A stretch of DNA of 64,000 nucleotides from Achromobacter piechaudii NBRC 102461. GTDB lineage: Bacteria; Pseudomonadota; Gammaproteobacteria; Burkholderiales; Burkholderiaceae_B. Every line of letters begins with the position of its first letter. Positions within the stretch are counted from its first letter, which is position 1. The DNA lies in assembly GCF_001571245.1 (NCBI RefSeq), contig NZ_BCTK01000001.1, positions 372,001 through 436,000 on the forward strand, in the 5' to 3' direction. Under the pieces are notes generated by a model. It was given only the letters and a program-made list of their open reading frames with translations. It did no database searches and had not been told where the DNA came from. The position numbers and the translations under genes are program-made. Positions 44,396 to 53,402 of the stretch are shown here, piece after piece.

Positions 44396-45718
44396 TCAGT
44401 CTGCGCGCGGATTCAGCACTCGCGCGGCTTGCAGGCCGCTGCGCACGGCGCCTTCCAGCACGCCGGGGTAGCCGGTGTCGGTCCAGTCGCCGGCCAAGGC
44501 CAGCGTGCGCCAGGGCGTGGTGTTCAGTGGCCGCGTCAGGCCCGGCACCGCCGCGAAGGTGGCGCGCTTTTCAATCAGCAGTTCGGCGGCAGTCACTTCG
44601 GGCATGGCCGGCAGGCGCGCGGGATGGCGCGCCGCCTGTTCGGCGACCTGGTCGATCAGCGCCTCGATGACCTGCCGGCGATTGCGCTCGGCGATGCTGG
44701 TGGCGGCGCTGGCCACGATGGCCAGTTCGCCCGCCTTGGTGTCGCCCGCCAACTGCGCGCGGTCGAACACCCATTGCCCGACGTGTCCGCGCGCGGCCTC
44801 TTCGCGCAGCATCATCATGGGCTCGGGCAACTGCCACGGTTCTGCCAGGCGCACGTTCAGGGTGGCGATCGGCAGATAGTCGAAGGCCTTGAGCGCTTCC
44901 AGCAGACCGGTCGCGCCGGCCTCGCGCAAGGGGGCGTCAAGCAGCCGGGCCGCGTAGGTCGGCGGCACCGCCAGCACGGCAGCGTCAAAGCGTTCCTGGT
45001 TGACGACGATGCCGTCATCCGAGGGATGCAGCTGGCGCACCGTGTTGCCATAGCGCATGGTCACCTGACGTGCCGCCGCGTCCGGCCACAGCGCCGACAG
45101 ATCGGTGCAGGGCAGCAGCATGTCGCTGTCTTCGCGCGCGCCAGCCAAGCTGTCGCGCAGCACGCGGGCGTACAGCGCGGCGCTGGCATTGGCGCACGGG
45201 GTGTTCAGCGCGGCCAGGCATAGCGGTTCCCAGAGCTGGCGGATCAGCGCATCGGATTGCGCGTGATAGTGCAGCAGTTGCAGCACGGTCCAGTCGCGCG
45301 GGGGCGACCACGACATGGCTTTCAGGCCGCGCATCAGGCGCAGCGCGGCATAGCGGTCCGCCCAGCTCAGGCCGCGCGCGGAAAAGAGCGCGACAGCCAT
45401 GTGCAAGGGGGCGGGCAAGCGAGGGGCGGACAGGCGGAAGCGCCCATCCAGGCTGGCCAACCGCAAGGGGCGGCGCATCAGCAGGGCGTCGGGATTGCGG
45501 CCAACGCGGCGCATGAGCGCCAGCGTTTGCCGATAGGCGCCCGCCAGCAGATGCTGGCCGTTGTCCAGCGGCGCTTCGAACGATTCGTGGAAGACGCGGC
45601 GCGCGCGGCCGCCGGGGGTGTGGCCGGCTTCGAACACCGTCACCTTGGCGCCCGCTTCGCGCAGGGCGATGCTGGCCGCCAGGCCAGCCCAGCCCGCGCC
45701 GATTACCGCCGCCTTCAC
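44396..45718 (-). CDS. hpnE: Hydroxysqualene dehydroxylase
   Basis: A 440-residue flavoenzyme that converts hydroxysqualene to squalene. It has the dinucleotide-binding start AAVIGAGWAGLAASIALREAG and E-x5-GGRARR in FEAGHTPGGRARRVF, and the C-terminal FAD motif LALAGDWTDTGYPGVLEGAV. The start is set at GTG 45718, overlapping the hpnD stop as GTGA; the open frame to 45778 adds 20 residues of hpnD antiphase sequence and is rejected. It is the third gene of hpnC-hpnD-hpnE. Confidence 0.92.
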   Translation of the reverse strand: MKAAVIGAGWAGLAASIALREAGAKVTVFEAGHTPGGRARRVFHESFEAPLDNGQHLLAGAYRQTLALMRRVGRNPDALLMRRPLRLASLDGRFRLSAPRLPAPLHMAVALFSARGLSWADRYAALRLMRGLKAMSWSPPRDWTVLQLLHYHAQSDALIRQLWEPLCLAALNTPCANASAALYARVLRDSLAGAREDSDMLLPCTDLSALWPDAAARQVTMRYGNTVRQLHPSDDGIVVNQERFDAAVLAVPPTYAARLLDAPLREAGATGLLEALKAFDYLPIATLNVRLAEPWQLPEPMMMLREEAARGHVGQWVFDRAQLAGDTKAGELAIVASAATSIAERNRRQVIEALIDQVAEQAARHPARLPAMPEVTAAELLIEKRATFAAVPGLTRPLNTTPWRTLALAGDWTDTGYPGVLEGAVRSGLQAARVLNPRAD

Positions 45719-46578
45719 CGGGCCAGCCGGCGGACCAGTCCGCGTCCGCCGCCCACCCAGGTTTTCCAGGCCAGCCACAGCTTGCGCAGCGGCGTCAGCG
45801 AGATGCGCTGGTGCAGCACCTGCCAGTTGTCGCGCTCGATTTCATCGAGCAGCGCGTGGTAGATCGCCGCCATCATCAAGCCCGGGCGCTGCGAGCGTCG
45901 GTCTACTTCGGGCAGGTTGCTCATGGCTTCGCGATAGAGTTCGCGGGCCCGGTCGGCCTGGAACTTCATCAACGCGCTGAAGCGTTCGGAGTATTCGCCG
46001 TTCAGGATGTCCGACGCCTTGACCTCGAACTGCTGCATGTCATTGACCGGAATATAGATGCGGCCCCGGCGCGCGTCGTCGCCGACGTCGCGGATGATGT
46101 TGGTCATCTGGAACGCCAGGCCCAGCTTTTCGGCGTAGACGAGCGTCTTGGGATCGCTATAGCCGAAAACGCCGGCCGACAGCTCGCCCACCACGCCGGC
46201 CGCATGCCAGCAATACTTGCGCAGGCCCGGCCAGTCCAGGTAGCGCGTCTGGTCCAGGTCCATTTCCATGCCATCGACCACGGCCAGCAAGCGCTCGCGG
46301 GTGATGGAACAGGTTTGCAGATGCGGCTGCAACGCGCGCGTGACAGGGTGATCGGGCTTGCCGTCGAACATCTGGTCGACCTGCGTGCGCCACCAGGCCA
46401 GCTTGATGCGGGCCAGCGACGGGTCGGTGCATTCGTCGACAACGTCGTCCACTTCGCGGCAGTAGGCGTAAAGCGCCGTGATCGCGCGCCGGCGTTCGGG
46501 CGGCAGGAACAGGAATGAGTAGTAGAAGCTGGAACCGCTTTTGGCGGCTTTCTCCTGGCAATATTCGTCAGGGGTCAT
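45715..46578 (-). CDS. hpnD: Presqualene diphosphate synthase
   Basis: A 287-residue trans-prenyl synthase that couples two farnesyl diphosphates to presqualene diphosphate. Both Asp-rich sites are visible: YAYCREVDDVVDECTD and MTNIIRDVGDDARRGRIYIP. YYSFLFLPPERRRAITALYA at the start matches the squalene/phytoene synthase family. The order hpnC, hpnD, hpnE is conserved among hopanoid-type loci. Confidence 0.95.
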   Translation of the reverse strand: MTPDEYCQEKAAKSGSSFYYSFLFLPPERRRAITALYAYCREVDDVVDECTDPSLARIKLAWWRTQVDQMFDGKPDHPVTRALQPHLQTCSITRERLLAVVDGMEMDLDQTRYLDWPGLRKYCWHAAGVVGELSAGVFGYSDPKTLVYAEKLGLAFQMTNIIRDVGDDARRGRIYIPVNDMQQFEVKASDILNGEYSERFSALMKFQADRARELYREAMSNLPEVDRRSQRPGLMMAAIYHALLDEIERDNWQVLHQRISLTPLRKLWLAWKTWVGGGRGLVRRLAR

Positions 46579-46594
46579 AGATAGGCAGGGCCTG

Positions 46595-47425
46595 TTACTT
46601 GATAGAGCGCCACAGCATGATGGCCCAGTCTTTGGCGCCCAATTCGGGGCGATTCATGAATACATCGTAGCTGCTCGCCTCGATACGCTCCAACACGCGC
46701 AGCCCGCCTTGCACCACCAGGCGCAGCTCCAGGCCGATGCGGCCGGGCAGGCGGCGCGCCAGCGGAGCGCCGAAGTGTAGCAGCGCGCGCGTGCGTTCGA
46801 CCTGGAAAGCCATCAGTTCGCGCCACGCGGGGGTCAGGCGGCACGCGGCCAGGTCTTCCTCGGTGACGCCGTGGCGGCGCAGATCTTCCTGCGGCAGATA
46901 GACGCGATGCTTGTGCCAGTCCACCCGCACGTCCTGCCAGAAGTTCACCAATTGCAAGCCCGTGCAGATGGCGTCGCTTTCGGCGACGTCCCGAGGGCTG
47001 GAGGCATCGAACAGATGCAGCATCAGCCGGCCGACCGGATTGGCCGAGCGCGTGCAGTAGTCGGCAAGCGTGGCGTAGTCTTCGTAGCGTTTGACGGTGA
47101 TGTCCTGCTCGAAGGCGGACAACAGATCGTAGAACGGCGTGATGGGTAGCTGATGGCGCGCGATGGTCTGGGCCAGCGGCGTGAAGATGTCGGCCAGCGG
47201 CGGCAGGCCCGGAGCGGGCGTGTTGCCAGGTTCGGCGCCGATGCGGTGCAGCTCGGTACGGAACGCGGCCAACTGCGCCAGCCGTTCTTCGTCCGAGGCG
47301 CTGCCTTCATCGGCGATATCGTCCGCGGCGCGGGCGAAGCGGTAGATATCGGTCACGGCGCCACGCAGCCGGCGCGGCAACAGCAGCGAGGCGACGGGAA
47401 AATTCTCGTAGTGATCGATGGACAT
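46595..47425 (-). CDS. hpnC: Hydroxysqualene synthase
   Basis: A 276-residue squalene/phytoene-synthase-fold enzyme converting presqualene diphosphate to hydroxysqualene. It begins ENFPVASLLLPRRLRGAVTD, with RFARAADDIADEGSASDEER and the second aspartate site LVNFWQDVRVDWHKHRVYLP. The sixteen-base gap to hpnD shows one operon. No squalene-hopene cyclase gene is present in this window, so the end product cannot be judged. Confidence 0.94.
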   Translation of the reverse strand: MSIDHYENFPVASLLLPRRLRGAVTDIYRFARAADDIADEGSASDEERLAQLAAFRTELHRIGAEPGNTPAPGLPPLADIFTPLAQTIARHQLPITPFYDLLSAFEQDITVKRYEDYATLADYCTRSANPVGRLMLHLFDASSPRDVAESDAICTGLQLVNFWQDVRVDWHKHRVYLPQEDLRRHGVTEEDLAACRLTPAWRELMAFQVERTRALLHFGAPLARRLPGRIGLELRLVVQGGLRVLERIEASSYDVFMNRPELGAKDWAIMLWRSIK

Positions 47426-47554
47426 GGATAGCGGTACAGAAGGCGTTCCCGGAGCGGGATCGCATCATTTTAGAGTAGTCGCCTTTCGGGGCGCCATGCC
47501 ATCCCTGACCCGGGCGGCGATCAGTTAGACTTAAGCGCCACAGGATCTCACACC

Positions 47555-48682
47555 ATGCCGCGTCCCATATCCGCCACCGTTTCCGTATCCGCTCTTGCGC
47601 ACAATCTTGCCACCGTGCGCCGCCACCTCGAACAGACTGCCGCCGCCGTGGGCGGGCTGCCGCCCTCCATCTGGGCGGTCATCAAGGCCAACGCGTATGG
47701 GCATGGCATCGAACAGGCCGTGACGGGGTTTTCCAAGGCGCAGGGCCTGGCGATGCTGGATCTGGACGAGGCCGTGCGCTGCCGCGAGGCGGGCTGGGGC
47801 GGTCCGATCCTGCTGTTGGAAGGGTTCTTCAAGCCGGCCGACCTGGACCTGATCGACCGCTACCACCTGAGCACCACGGTACACAACCGCGAGCAGCTGG
47901 ACATGCTCGCGCGCGCCCGCTTCTCGCGCCGCGTGGACATCATGCTCAAGCTGAACAGCGGCATGAACCGCCTGGGATTCAGCCCCGCGTCCTACCCCGC
48001 CGCCTTTGAACGCGCCATGTTGCTGCAACAGCAGGGCACCCTGGGCTCAGTGGGCAAGATGACGCACTTCGCGTGCGCCGATGGTCCCCAGGGCGTGACC
48101 GAGCAATTGGCCCTGTTCAATTCGGTGACGCATAAGTTGCCGGGCACGATCAGCGTCTGCAACTCGGCCGCCACGCTGCGATTCGCCGACATCGCCGTCA
48201 GCTCGCCCACGCAGACGCACTGGGTGCGCCCGGGCATCTGCCTGTACGGCGCGTCGCCCTTTGCCGACGCGCAAGCCGCATCCTTCGGCTTGAAGCCGGC
48301 CATGACGCTCAGTTCCGAGATCATCGCCGTGCAGGAACTCAAGGCGGGCGATTCCGTCGGCTACGGCGCCATCTTCCGCGCCGAACGCGCCATGCGGATC
48401 GGCATCGTCGCCTGCGGATACGCCGACGGCTACCCGCGCCACGCCACCACCGGCACGCCGGTCGTCGTGGCTGGTATCCGCACACAGCTGGTCGGCCGCG
48501 TGTCGATGGACATGCTGATCGTCGACCTGGACCCGATTCCCGCTGCTGGCGTCGGCACGCCCGTGGTGCTCTGGGGCGAGGACGGCCCCTCGGTGGACGA
48601 CGTGGCGCAGTCTGCCGGCACCATCGGCTATGAATTGCTCTGCGCCCTGGCGCCGCGCGTACCGGTCAGCCGCGACGCCTGA
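47555..48682 (+). CDS. alr: Alanine racemase
   Basis: A 375-residue PLP racemase supplying D-alanine for peptidoglycan (or degrading it, if this is the DadX-type copy). The PLP lysine is K44 in AVIKANAYGHG, the opposing catalytic tyrosine is Y270 in GDSVGYGAIFRAE, and CGYADGYPR, GRVSMDM and LYGASPF are standard. Length is normal. It is divergent from hpnC, and followed by a clear terminator. Confidence 0.95.
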   Translation: MPRPISATVSVSALAHNLATVRRHLEQTAAAVGGLPPSIWAVIKANAYGHGIEQAVTGFSKAQGLAMLDLDEAVRCREAGWGGPILLLEGFFKPADLDLIDRYHLSTTVHNREQLDMLARARFSRRVDIMLKLNSGMNRLGFSPASYPAAFERAMLLQQQGTLGSVGKMTHFACADGPQGVTEQLALFNSVTHKLPGTISVCNSAATLRFADIAVSSPTQTHWVRPGICLYGASPFADAQAASFGLKPAMTLSSEIIAVQELKAGDSVGYGAIFRAERAMRIGIVACGYADGYPRHATTGTPVVVAGIRTQLVGRVSMDMLIVDLDPIPAAGVGTPVVLWGEDGPSVDDVAQSAGTIGYELLCALAPRVPVSRDA

Positions 48683-48801
48683 ACCCGCCCATCGCGGCTT
48701 GCCCGCCCGGCCGGGCCGGATTTTCGCCGGGTGTCCAGTGGGCAGAAATTGCTACGCAATTTACAAGACAGCCATCCCAGGATGGTGTCTACTTGGAAAA
48801 C

Positions 48802-48824
48802 CGGGCGCCCAAGCGCCCGTTTTT
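48802..48824 (+). terminator. Rho-independent terminator after alr
   Basis: CGGGCGC-CCAA-GCGCCCG is a 7-bp perfect stem followed by five T. It lies between alr and the SDR gene on the same strand, so the SDR probably has its own promoter or depends on read-through. Confidence 0.85.
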
Positions 48825-48856
48825 GACCCAGCAATCTGACGACGAGGTTTCATTCC

Positions 48857-49576
48857 ATGAAGGACAAATGCGTGCTCATTACGGGCGCCACCAAAGGCAT
48901 CGGCTGGGCGCTGACGCAGCGTCTGTCCGACATGGGCTGTCATGTGGTTGGCATCGCGCGCAACACCACCGACGTAGATTTTCCCGGCTACCTGTACGCC
49001 TGTGACCTGGCCGACGCTGGTCGCACCGAAGAAGTCCTGCGCGAAATCCGCGACAAGTTTCCCGTGGATGCGGTGGTCAACAACGTGGGCATCGCCTCGC
49101 CGCAGCCGCTGGGCGAGATCGATCTGGCCACGCTGTACAACGTGCTGGACCTGAATGTGCGGGTGGCTGTGCAGGTGACCCAGGCGTTCATCGAATCCAT
49201 GAAGGTACGCCGCGCCGGCCGCATCGTGAACGTGGTCAGCCGCGCCATTCATGGCGGCCTGGACCGCACGGCTTACTCGGCCGCCAAGAGCGCGCTGGTG
49301 GGCTGCACGCGCACCTGGGCGCTGGAGCTGGCCGAATACGGCGTGACCGCAAACGCGGTGGCACCGGGCCCGATCGAAACGGAAATGTTCCGCGCCACCC
49401 GTCCTGCGGGCAGCGAAGGCGAAAAGCGGGCGCTGGCTTCGGTGCCGATGAAGCGCCTGGGCACCCCGGCCGAAGTGGCCGCCGCCATTGCTTTCCTGTT
49501 GTCGGACGACGCCGGTTTCATCACCGGGCAGGTGCTGGGGGTTGACGGAGGCGGCAGCGTAGCTGGCCGTTCCTGA
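48857..49576 (+). CDS. SDR family oxidoreductase (FabG-like)
   Basis: A 239-residue NAD(P)-dependent reductase. The cofactor motif is TGATKGIG at residues 9-16. NNVGIASPQPLG, the serine in VVSRAIHGG, and the catalytic YSAAK follow, with the C-terminal VLGVDGGGSV characteristic of the classical SDR. The size is typical. The substrate is not inferable; the acidic helix and lack of an operon do not help. A bidirectional terminator follows. Confidence 0.9.
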   Translation: MKDKCVLITGATKGIGWALTQRLSDMGCHVVGIARNTTDVDFPGYLYACDLADAGRTEEVLREIRDKFPVDAVVNNVGIASPQPLGEIDLATLYNVLDLNVRVAVQVTQAFIESMKVRRAGRIVNVVSRAIHGGLDRTAYSAAKSALVGCTRTWALELAEYGVTANAVAPGPIETEMFRATRPAGSEGEKRALASVPMKRLGTPAEVAAAIAFLLSDDAGFITGQVLGVDGGGSVAGRS

Positions 49577-49632
49577 TCGGATCCTGGGGGCGAGTCGAAC
49601 TGCGTGGCCCGACCACGAGGATCCGACTCAAT

Positions 49633-49702
49633 GGCCGAATCGGACCTTGCGATCCGACCCGCGCATCCCCTCTTGGCCGAATTCAACCCCGCGATCCGAC
49701 CC
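49633..49702. repeat. 42-bp imperfect direct repeat after the SDR gene
   Basis: TGGCCGAAT and GCGATCCGACCC each recur 42 bp apart (49632 and 49674; 49649 and 49691). The two units are partly alike between these blocks. The region 49577-49706 has no gene. Confidence 0.5.
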
Positions 49703-49706
49703 AACG

Positions 49707-49734
49707 AAAAAGCGCACCACACGGTGCGCTTTTT
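49707..49734. terminator. Bidirectional terminator between SDR and hpaI
   Basis: AAAAAGCGCACC-ACAC-GGTGCGCTTTTT is a 12-bp perfect stem with A and T runs at both ends, so it can terminate transcription from both converging genes. Confidence 0.92.
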
Positions 49735-49755
49735 ATTGCTGCGAAGAGTGCGGGT

Positions 49756-50556
49756 TCAGTAGGGGCCTTTGCCCGTCGCCACCGGACGCACATCCTTGAA
49801 TTCGCCGGCCAGTTTTTCCGCCGCGCGCGCCAGCAGCACCGCGTCCACGCCGACTGCCACGAACGTCGCGCCCAGCGACAGGTAGTGCTTGGCTTGCGTC
49901 ACGCCGCCGTGCAGGATGCCAGCCGCCTTGCCCGAGCGCACGATGCGCGCGATGGCCTGATCGATGGTCGCCAGCACTTCGGGGTGGTCCGGCTGACCCA
50001 GATAGCCCATGCCCGCCGACAGGTCGGCCGGGCCGATGAAGGCGCCATCCACGCCGTCCACCGCCAGGATATCGTCCAGCGCATCGATGCCCGCGGGCGT
50101 TTCGATCTGCACCAGCACGCACATCTGGTCGTTGGCGCGTTCCAGGTAATTGGGGATGCGGTTCCAGCGCGACGAACGCGCCAGCGCGCTGCCCACGCCA
50201 CGGATCCCGGCAGGCGGATAGCGCACGGCCGCCACAGCGGCGCGCGCTTCGTCGGCGGACTGGATCATCGGCACCAGCAAGGTCTGCGCGCCAGTGTCCA
50301 GGATCTGCTTGATCTGCACCGGGTCATTCCAGGCGGGACGCACCACGGGCGCCACCGGATAGGCGGCCACCGACTGCAATTGCGACAACGTGGTCTGCAA
50401 GGTGTTGGGCGCATGTTCGCCGTCGATCAGCAGCCAGTCGAAGCCGGCCCCCGCGATGATTTCCGATGTGTAGGCGCTGGCCAGTCCGGCCCACAGGCCG
50501 ATCTGGGGTTTGCGGTCGCGCAAGGCTTGCTTGAAGGTATTGGTCAGGATGTCCAT
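49756..50556 (-). CDS. hpaI: 4-Hydroxy-2-oxoheptanedioate aldolase (HpcH/HpaI)
   Basis: A 266-residue class II aldolase that splits 4-hydroxy-2-oxoheptanedioate to pyruvate and succinate semialdehyde. Characteristic stretches are [61 protein letters not shown] and [19 protein letters not shown]. It is the last step of the homoprotocatechuate route and the fourth gene of hpaF/G1-hpaG2-hpaH-hpaI. Spacing to hpaH is 16 bp. Confidence 0.95.
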   Translation of the reverse strand: MDILTNTFKQALRDRKPQIGLWAGLASAYTSEIIAGAGFDWLLIDGEHAPNTLQTTLSQLQSVAAYPVAPVVRPAWNDPVQIKQILDTGAQTLLVPMIQSADEARAAVAAVRYPPAGIRGVGSALARSSRWNRIPNYLERANDQMCVLVQIETPAGIDALDDILAVDGVDGAFIGPADLSAGMGYLGQPDHPEVLATIDQAIARIVRSGKAAGILHGGVTQAKHYLSLGATFVAVGVDAVLLARAAEKLAGEFKDVRPVATGKGPY

Positions 50557-50572
50557 GGACGGCGTGCCGTGT

Positions 50573-51376
50573 TTAGTTGAAATGACAGTTGACGGAACCC
50601 AGCGCGCCGTAATCGACGTGGAAGGTGTCTCCGGGCCGGGCGGCCACGGGGCGGGTGAATGAGCCCGACAGAATGATCTCGCCCGCTTCCAGCGCCACGT
50701 CGTGGGCGGCCAGCTTGTTAGCCAGCCATACTACGCCATTGGCCGGGTGATTCAAGACGCCCGCGGCCACGCCGGTTTCCTCGATCACGGCGTTGCGCGA
50801 CAGGATCGCGCCGGCCCAGCGCAGGTCGGTATCGCCGATCTTCACGGGCCGTCCGCCCATCACCACGCCCGCGTTCGCGGCGTTGTCGGCGATGGTGTCG
50901 AAGACCTTGCGCGGCCGCTTGGTGTCCGGGTCGATGCCGTGCGAGCGGGCATCGATGATCTCCAGCGCGGGGATGACGTATTCGACCGCGTCATACACCT
51001 GGAACAACGTCACGTTGGGGCCTTGCAGCCGCTTGCCCAGCACGAAGGCCAGCTCGACTTCCAGGCGCGGAAGAATGAAGCGGCCGGCGGGAATGGCGCC
51101 GCCGTCCTCGAAGAACATGTCGTCCAGCAGCATGCCGAAATCGGGCTCGTCGATCTGGGAAGACAGCTGCATCGCGCGGGACGTCAGGCCGATCTTGTGG
51201 CCGCGCTTGGTGCGGCCCTCGGCCAGCTTGATGTCCATCCAGGCGCGCTGGATGGCATACGCGTCCGTGATGTCGATGTCGGGATGGTCCAGCGATATCT
51301 GGCGAATCTGCGTACGCGTGCGTTCGGCCTCGTGCAGGCGCGCGGCAAGGCTGCGTACGGTCTGGGTGTCTAGCAT
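50573..51376 (-). CDS. hpaH: 2-Oxo-hept-4-ene-1,7-dioate hydratase
   Basis: A 267-residue hydratase of the fumarylacetoacetase-fold family that adds water to the 2-oxo-heptenedioate formed by Hpa[61 protein letters not shown] and [20 protein letters not shown] are characteristic of HpaH/MhpD enzymes. ATG at 51376 is the natural start; the long open frame to 51853 is antisense-like. Spacing to hpaI is 16 bp. Confidence 0.95.
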   Translation of the reverse strand: MLDTQTVRSLAARLHEAERTRTQIRQISLDHPDIDITDAYAIQRAWMDIKLAEGRTKRGHKIGLTSRAMQLSSQIDEPDFGMLLDDMFFEDGGAIPAGRFILPRLEVELAFVLGKRLQGPNVTLFQVYDAVEYVIPALEIIDARSHGIDPDTKRPRKVFDTIADNAANAGVVMGGRPVKIGDTDLRWAGAILSRNAVIEETGVAAGVLNHPANGVVWLANKLAAHDVALEAGEIILSGSFTRPVAARPGDTFHVDYGALGSVNCHFN

Positions 51377-51396
51377 GAATGGTCCGGTAGTGGGAG

Positions 51397-52152
51397 TTAG
51401 GACGGGAAGGGAGCCAAGGTGTTGACCAGCCTGCCGATGCCTTCGATTTCGGTCACGACTTCGTCGCCCGGCATGACGTTGACGATGCCGTCCGGCGTGC
51501 CGGTCAGGATCAGGTCGCCCGGGGCAAGCGTCATGAAGCTGCTGAAATATTCGATCAGCGCGGGTACGTCGAACACCATGTCGCGCGTGTTGCCGCTTTG
51601 CGTCTGCACGCCGTTGACCGAGGTGCGCAGGTTCAGGTTCATGGGGTCGGGGACGTCGTCGCGGTCCACCAGCCAGGGGCCGAGCGGCGTGCAGGTGTCG
51701 CGGCTTTTCACGCGCAGGTTGGGGCGATACCAGTTCTCCAGGTAGTCGCGCAGCGCGTAGTCGTTGGCGACCGTGTAGCCCGCCACGTAGTCGTAGGCGT
51801 CGTCGCGCGAAACGCCGCGCGCGGTCTTGCCGATGACCACGGCCAATTCGCATTCGTAATGCATGAAGGCGACGTCAAGCGGGCGCAGCGTGCGTGCGCG
51901 ATGCCCCACGAACGTGTTTGCGGCTTTCAGAAAGCCCAGTGGCTCGTCGGGCGCCTTGAAGGCAAGCTCCTTGGCGTGGTCCGCGTAGTTGATGGCCAGC
52001 GTGAACGTGGTGCGCGGTTCGATGGGCGGCAACCACGTCACGGCCTCTTCAGCCAGGACGCGCCCGTCCGGCAGCAGTACGTGGCCCGGTGCGTTGTCTG
52101 CTTCCGTGACGCGGTGGACGACGCCTCCGTAAACAATGCGTGCGTGTTTCAT
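51397..52152 (-). CDS. hpaG2: 5-Oxopent-3-ene-1,2,5-tricarboxylate decarboxylase subunit HpaG2
   Basis: A 251-residue fumarylacetoacetate-hydrolase-fold protein equivalent to the C-terminal half of E. coli HpaG. It shows [38 protein letters not shown] (metal-binding E-x-E), [35 protein letters not shown] and [17 protein letters not shown]. It should act with HpaG1 in decarboxylation and isomerisation. In E. coli both halves are one protein; here they are separate genes. Confidence 0.94.
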   Translation of the reverse strand: MKHARIVYGGVVHRVTEADNAPGHVLLPDGRVLAEEAVTWLPPIEPRTTFTLAINYADHAKELAFKAPDEPLGFLKAANTFVGHRARTLRPLDVAFMHYECELAVVIGKTARGVSRDDAYDYVAGYTVANDYALRDYLENWYRPNLRVKSRDTCTPLGPWLVDRDDVPDPMNLNLRTSVNGVQTQSGNTRDMVFDVPALIEYFSSFMTLAPGDLILTGTPDGIVNVMPGDEVVTEIEGIGRLVNTLAPFPS

Positions 52153-52162
52153 GGCGGTTTCC

Positions 52163-53212
52163 TCAGGACGCGGCGGCCAGCGTGTTGGCCAGCGTGCCCA
52201 CCTGCTGGATGTGGATCTCGTAGCGTTGCCCGGCGCGCACGCGCGGCGCGTCGTGGGGCGCGCCCACCAGCAGGATGTCGCCCGCCTCGAAGCTCATGAA
52301 CTGGGTCACGTCGGCGATCAGGCGCGCTACGGGGCGGATCAGGTCGGCGGTGCTGGCGCGCTGCGCCACGATGCCGTCCACCCGCACTTCGATGTCGAGT
52401 GCGTCCGGGTCCAAGCTTGGCAAGGCAGGTGCCAACGTGTCGCTGATCGGGCAGAAGCCATCGCGGCACTGTTGCTTGAGGGCGGGGCGGAAGTAGCTGT
52501 CATGCGGCACGGACAAGTCGGCCACCACGCGATAGCCCGCCACGTGGTTCAGCGCATCGGCGACGCTGACGCGCGTCGCGCGGCGTGCGAACACCACGCC
52601 CAGGCAGGCGCCGACCTGCACCTCGTGCACGTCGGCGGGCAGCGTGATGGTGTTGCCGTCGCGCGCATAGGTATTGGCCGGTTTGATGTACAGCACGGGC
52701 GCCTTGGGCGCGGCCTTGTAGGGCGGGGCATTGACGGCGTCGCCCAGCGCGGCGAGCGACTGGCGTGTGTTGAGCGCCACGCCCACGACGGTGCGGGGAG
52801 GGCGCGCCAGGGCGGCCTTGGCCTCGGCGGCACGCTGGGCAAGGTAGTCGCGGTAGTTGTTGTGCTTGTAGTTCAGCACCGGGTCGGCTTCTTCGATCTG
52901 CATCGAAATGCCCAAGGGCCGCGTGGCCATGTACGGCGCCAGCGCGGTATCGAGCGCCTGGAACACGCGCTCGCCCAGCGCGGCCTTTTGCGCATCGCTG
53001 CGGCCGTGGCCGATGCGCAGCACGACGTGGACGAAGGCGTTGTCGGGGTGGCCGTCCACGATCAGGCAATCGTCGACACGCATCGCCCGCGTGCGCGCGC
53101 CCGCCAGCGGAAACAAGCTGCCGTCGCCGACGGCGGCGTCTTGCACGACGCGCATCAGCGCACGGGTATCAAGGGCGAGGTTGCCCGAGTACTCAATCCA
53201 GATATGGGGCAT
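52163..53212 (-). CDS. hpaF-hpaG1: HpaF-HpaG1 fusion (CHM isomerase + HpaG N-terminal half)
   Basis: A 349-residue two-domain protein. Residues 1-125 match 5-carboxymethyl-2-hydroxymuconate isomerase (HpaF): MPHIWIEYSGNLALD, with the catalytic N-terminal proline, GSLFPLAGARTRAMRVDD, FVHVVLRIGHGRSDAQKAA and PLGISMQIEEADPVLNYKHN. Residues ~135-349 match the HpaG N-terminal subunit: ALARPPRTVVGVALNTRQSL, VHEVQVGACLGVVFARRATR, YRVVADLSVPHDSYFRPALK and FEAGDILLVGAPHDAPRVRA. The two enzymes act consecutively or near-consecutively. It is the first gene of the operon, divergent from hpaE. Confidence 0.88.
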   Translation of the reverse strand: MPHIWIEYSGNLALDTRALMRVVQDAAVGDGSLFPLAGARTRAMRVDDCLIVDGHPDNAFVHVVLRIGHGRSDAQKAALGERVFQALDTALAPYMATRPLGISMQIEEADPVLNYKHNNYRDYLAQRAAEAKAALARPPRTVVGVALNTRQSLAALGDAVNAPPYKAAPKAPVLYIKPANTYARDGNTITLPADVHEVQVGACLGVVFARRATRVSVADALNHVAGYRVVADLSVPHDSYFRPALKQQCRDGFCPISDTLAPALPSLDPDALDIEVRVDGIVAQRASTADLIRPVARLIADVTQFMSFEAGDILLVGAPHDAPRVRAGQRYEIHIQQVGTLANTLAAAS

Positions 53213-53230
53213 GGTGCCTGCACCCTAATT

Positions 53231-53354
53231 GTTAGCATGTTAATTAGAATAACGGGAAAGTGAATCGGCGGCAATGGATCGAAAGCGCGTCACGATGGAC
53301 GCATCTCGCCGTTGACATCGCCACAAGCGCGGCCTAAAGTTAACGTGTTAATTA
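53231..53354. promoter_or_regulatory. Two HpaR-type operators in the hpaE / hpaFG1 divergent promoter
   Basis: GTTAGCATGTTAATTA (53231-53246) and GTTAACGTGTTAATTA (53339-53354) are near-identical, 108 bp apart, and the second carries a perfect TTAAC-GT-GTTAA palindrome; the first has one mismatch. They sit close to the hpaF/G1 and hpaE starts respectively. HpaR in E. coli represses from TTAA-rich palindromes in the equivalent gap. Confidence 0.75.
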
Positions 53355-53402
53355 AAAAGCAGCGGCACAACGCAAGCCGCGTCAAAGAGCCAGGAGCCGC
53401 AC

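Noticed and set aside
45718-45778. Longer hpnE N-terminus
   Set aside because: The additional 20 residues come from the hpnD 3' end in another frame; GTGA overlap at 45718 is a better start.
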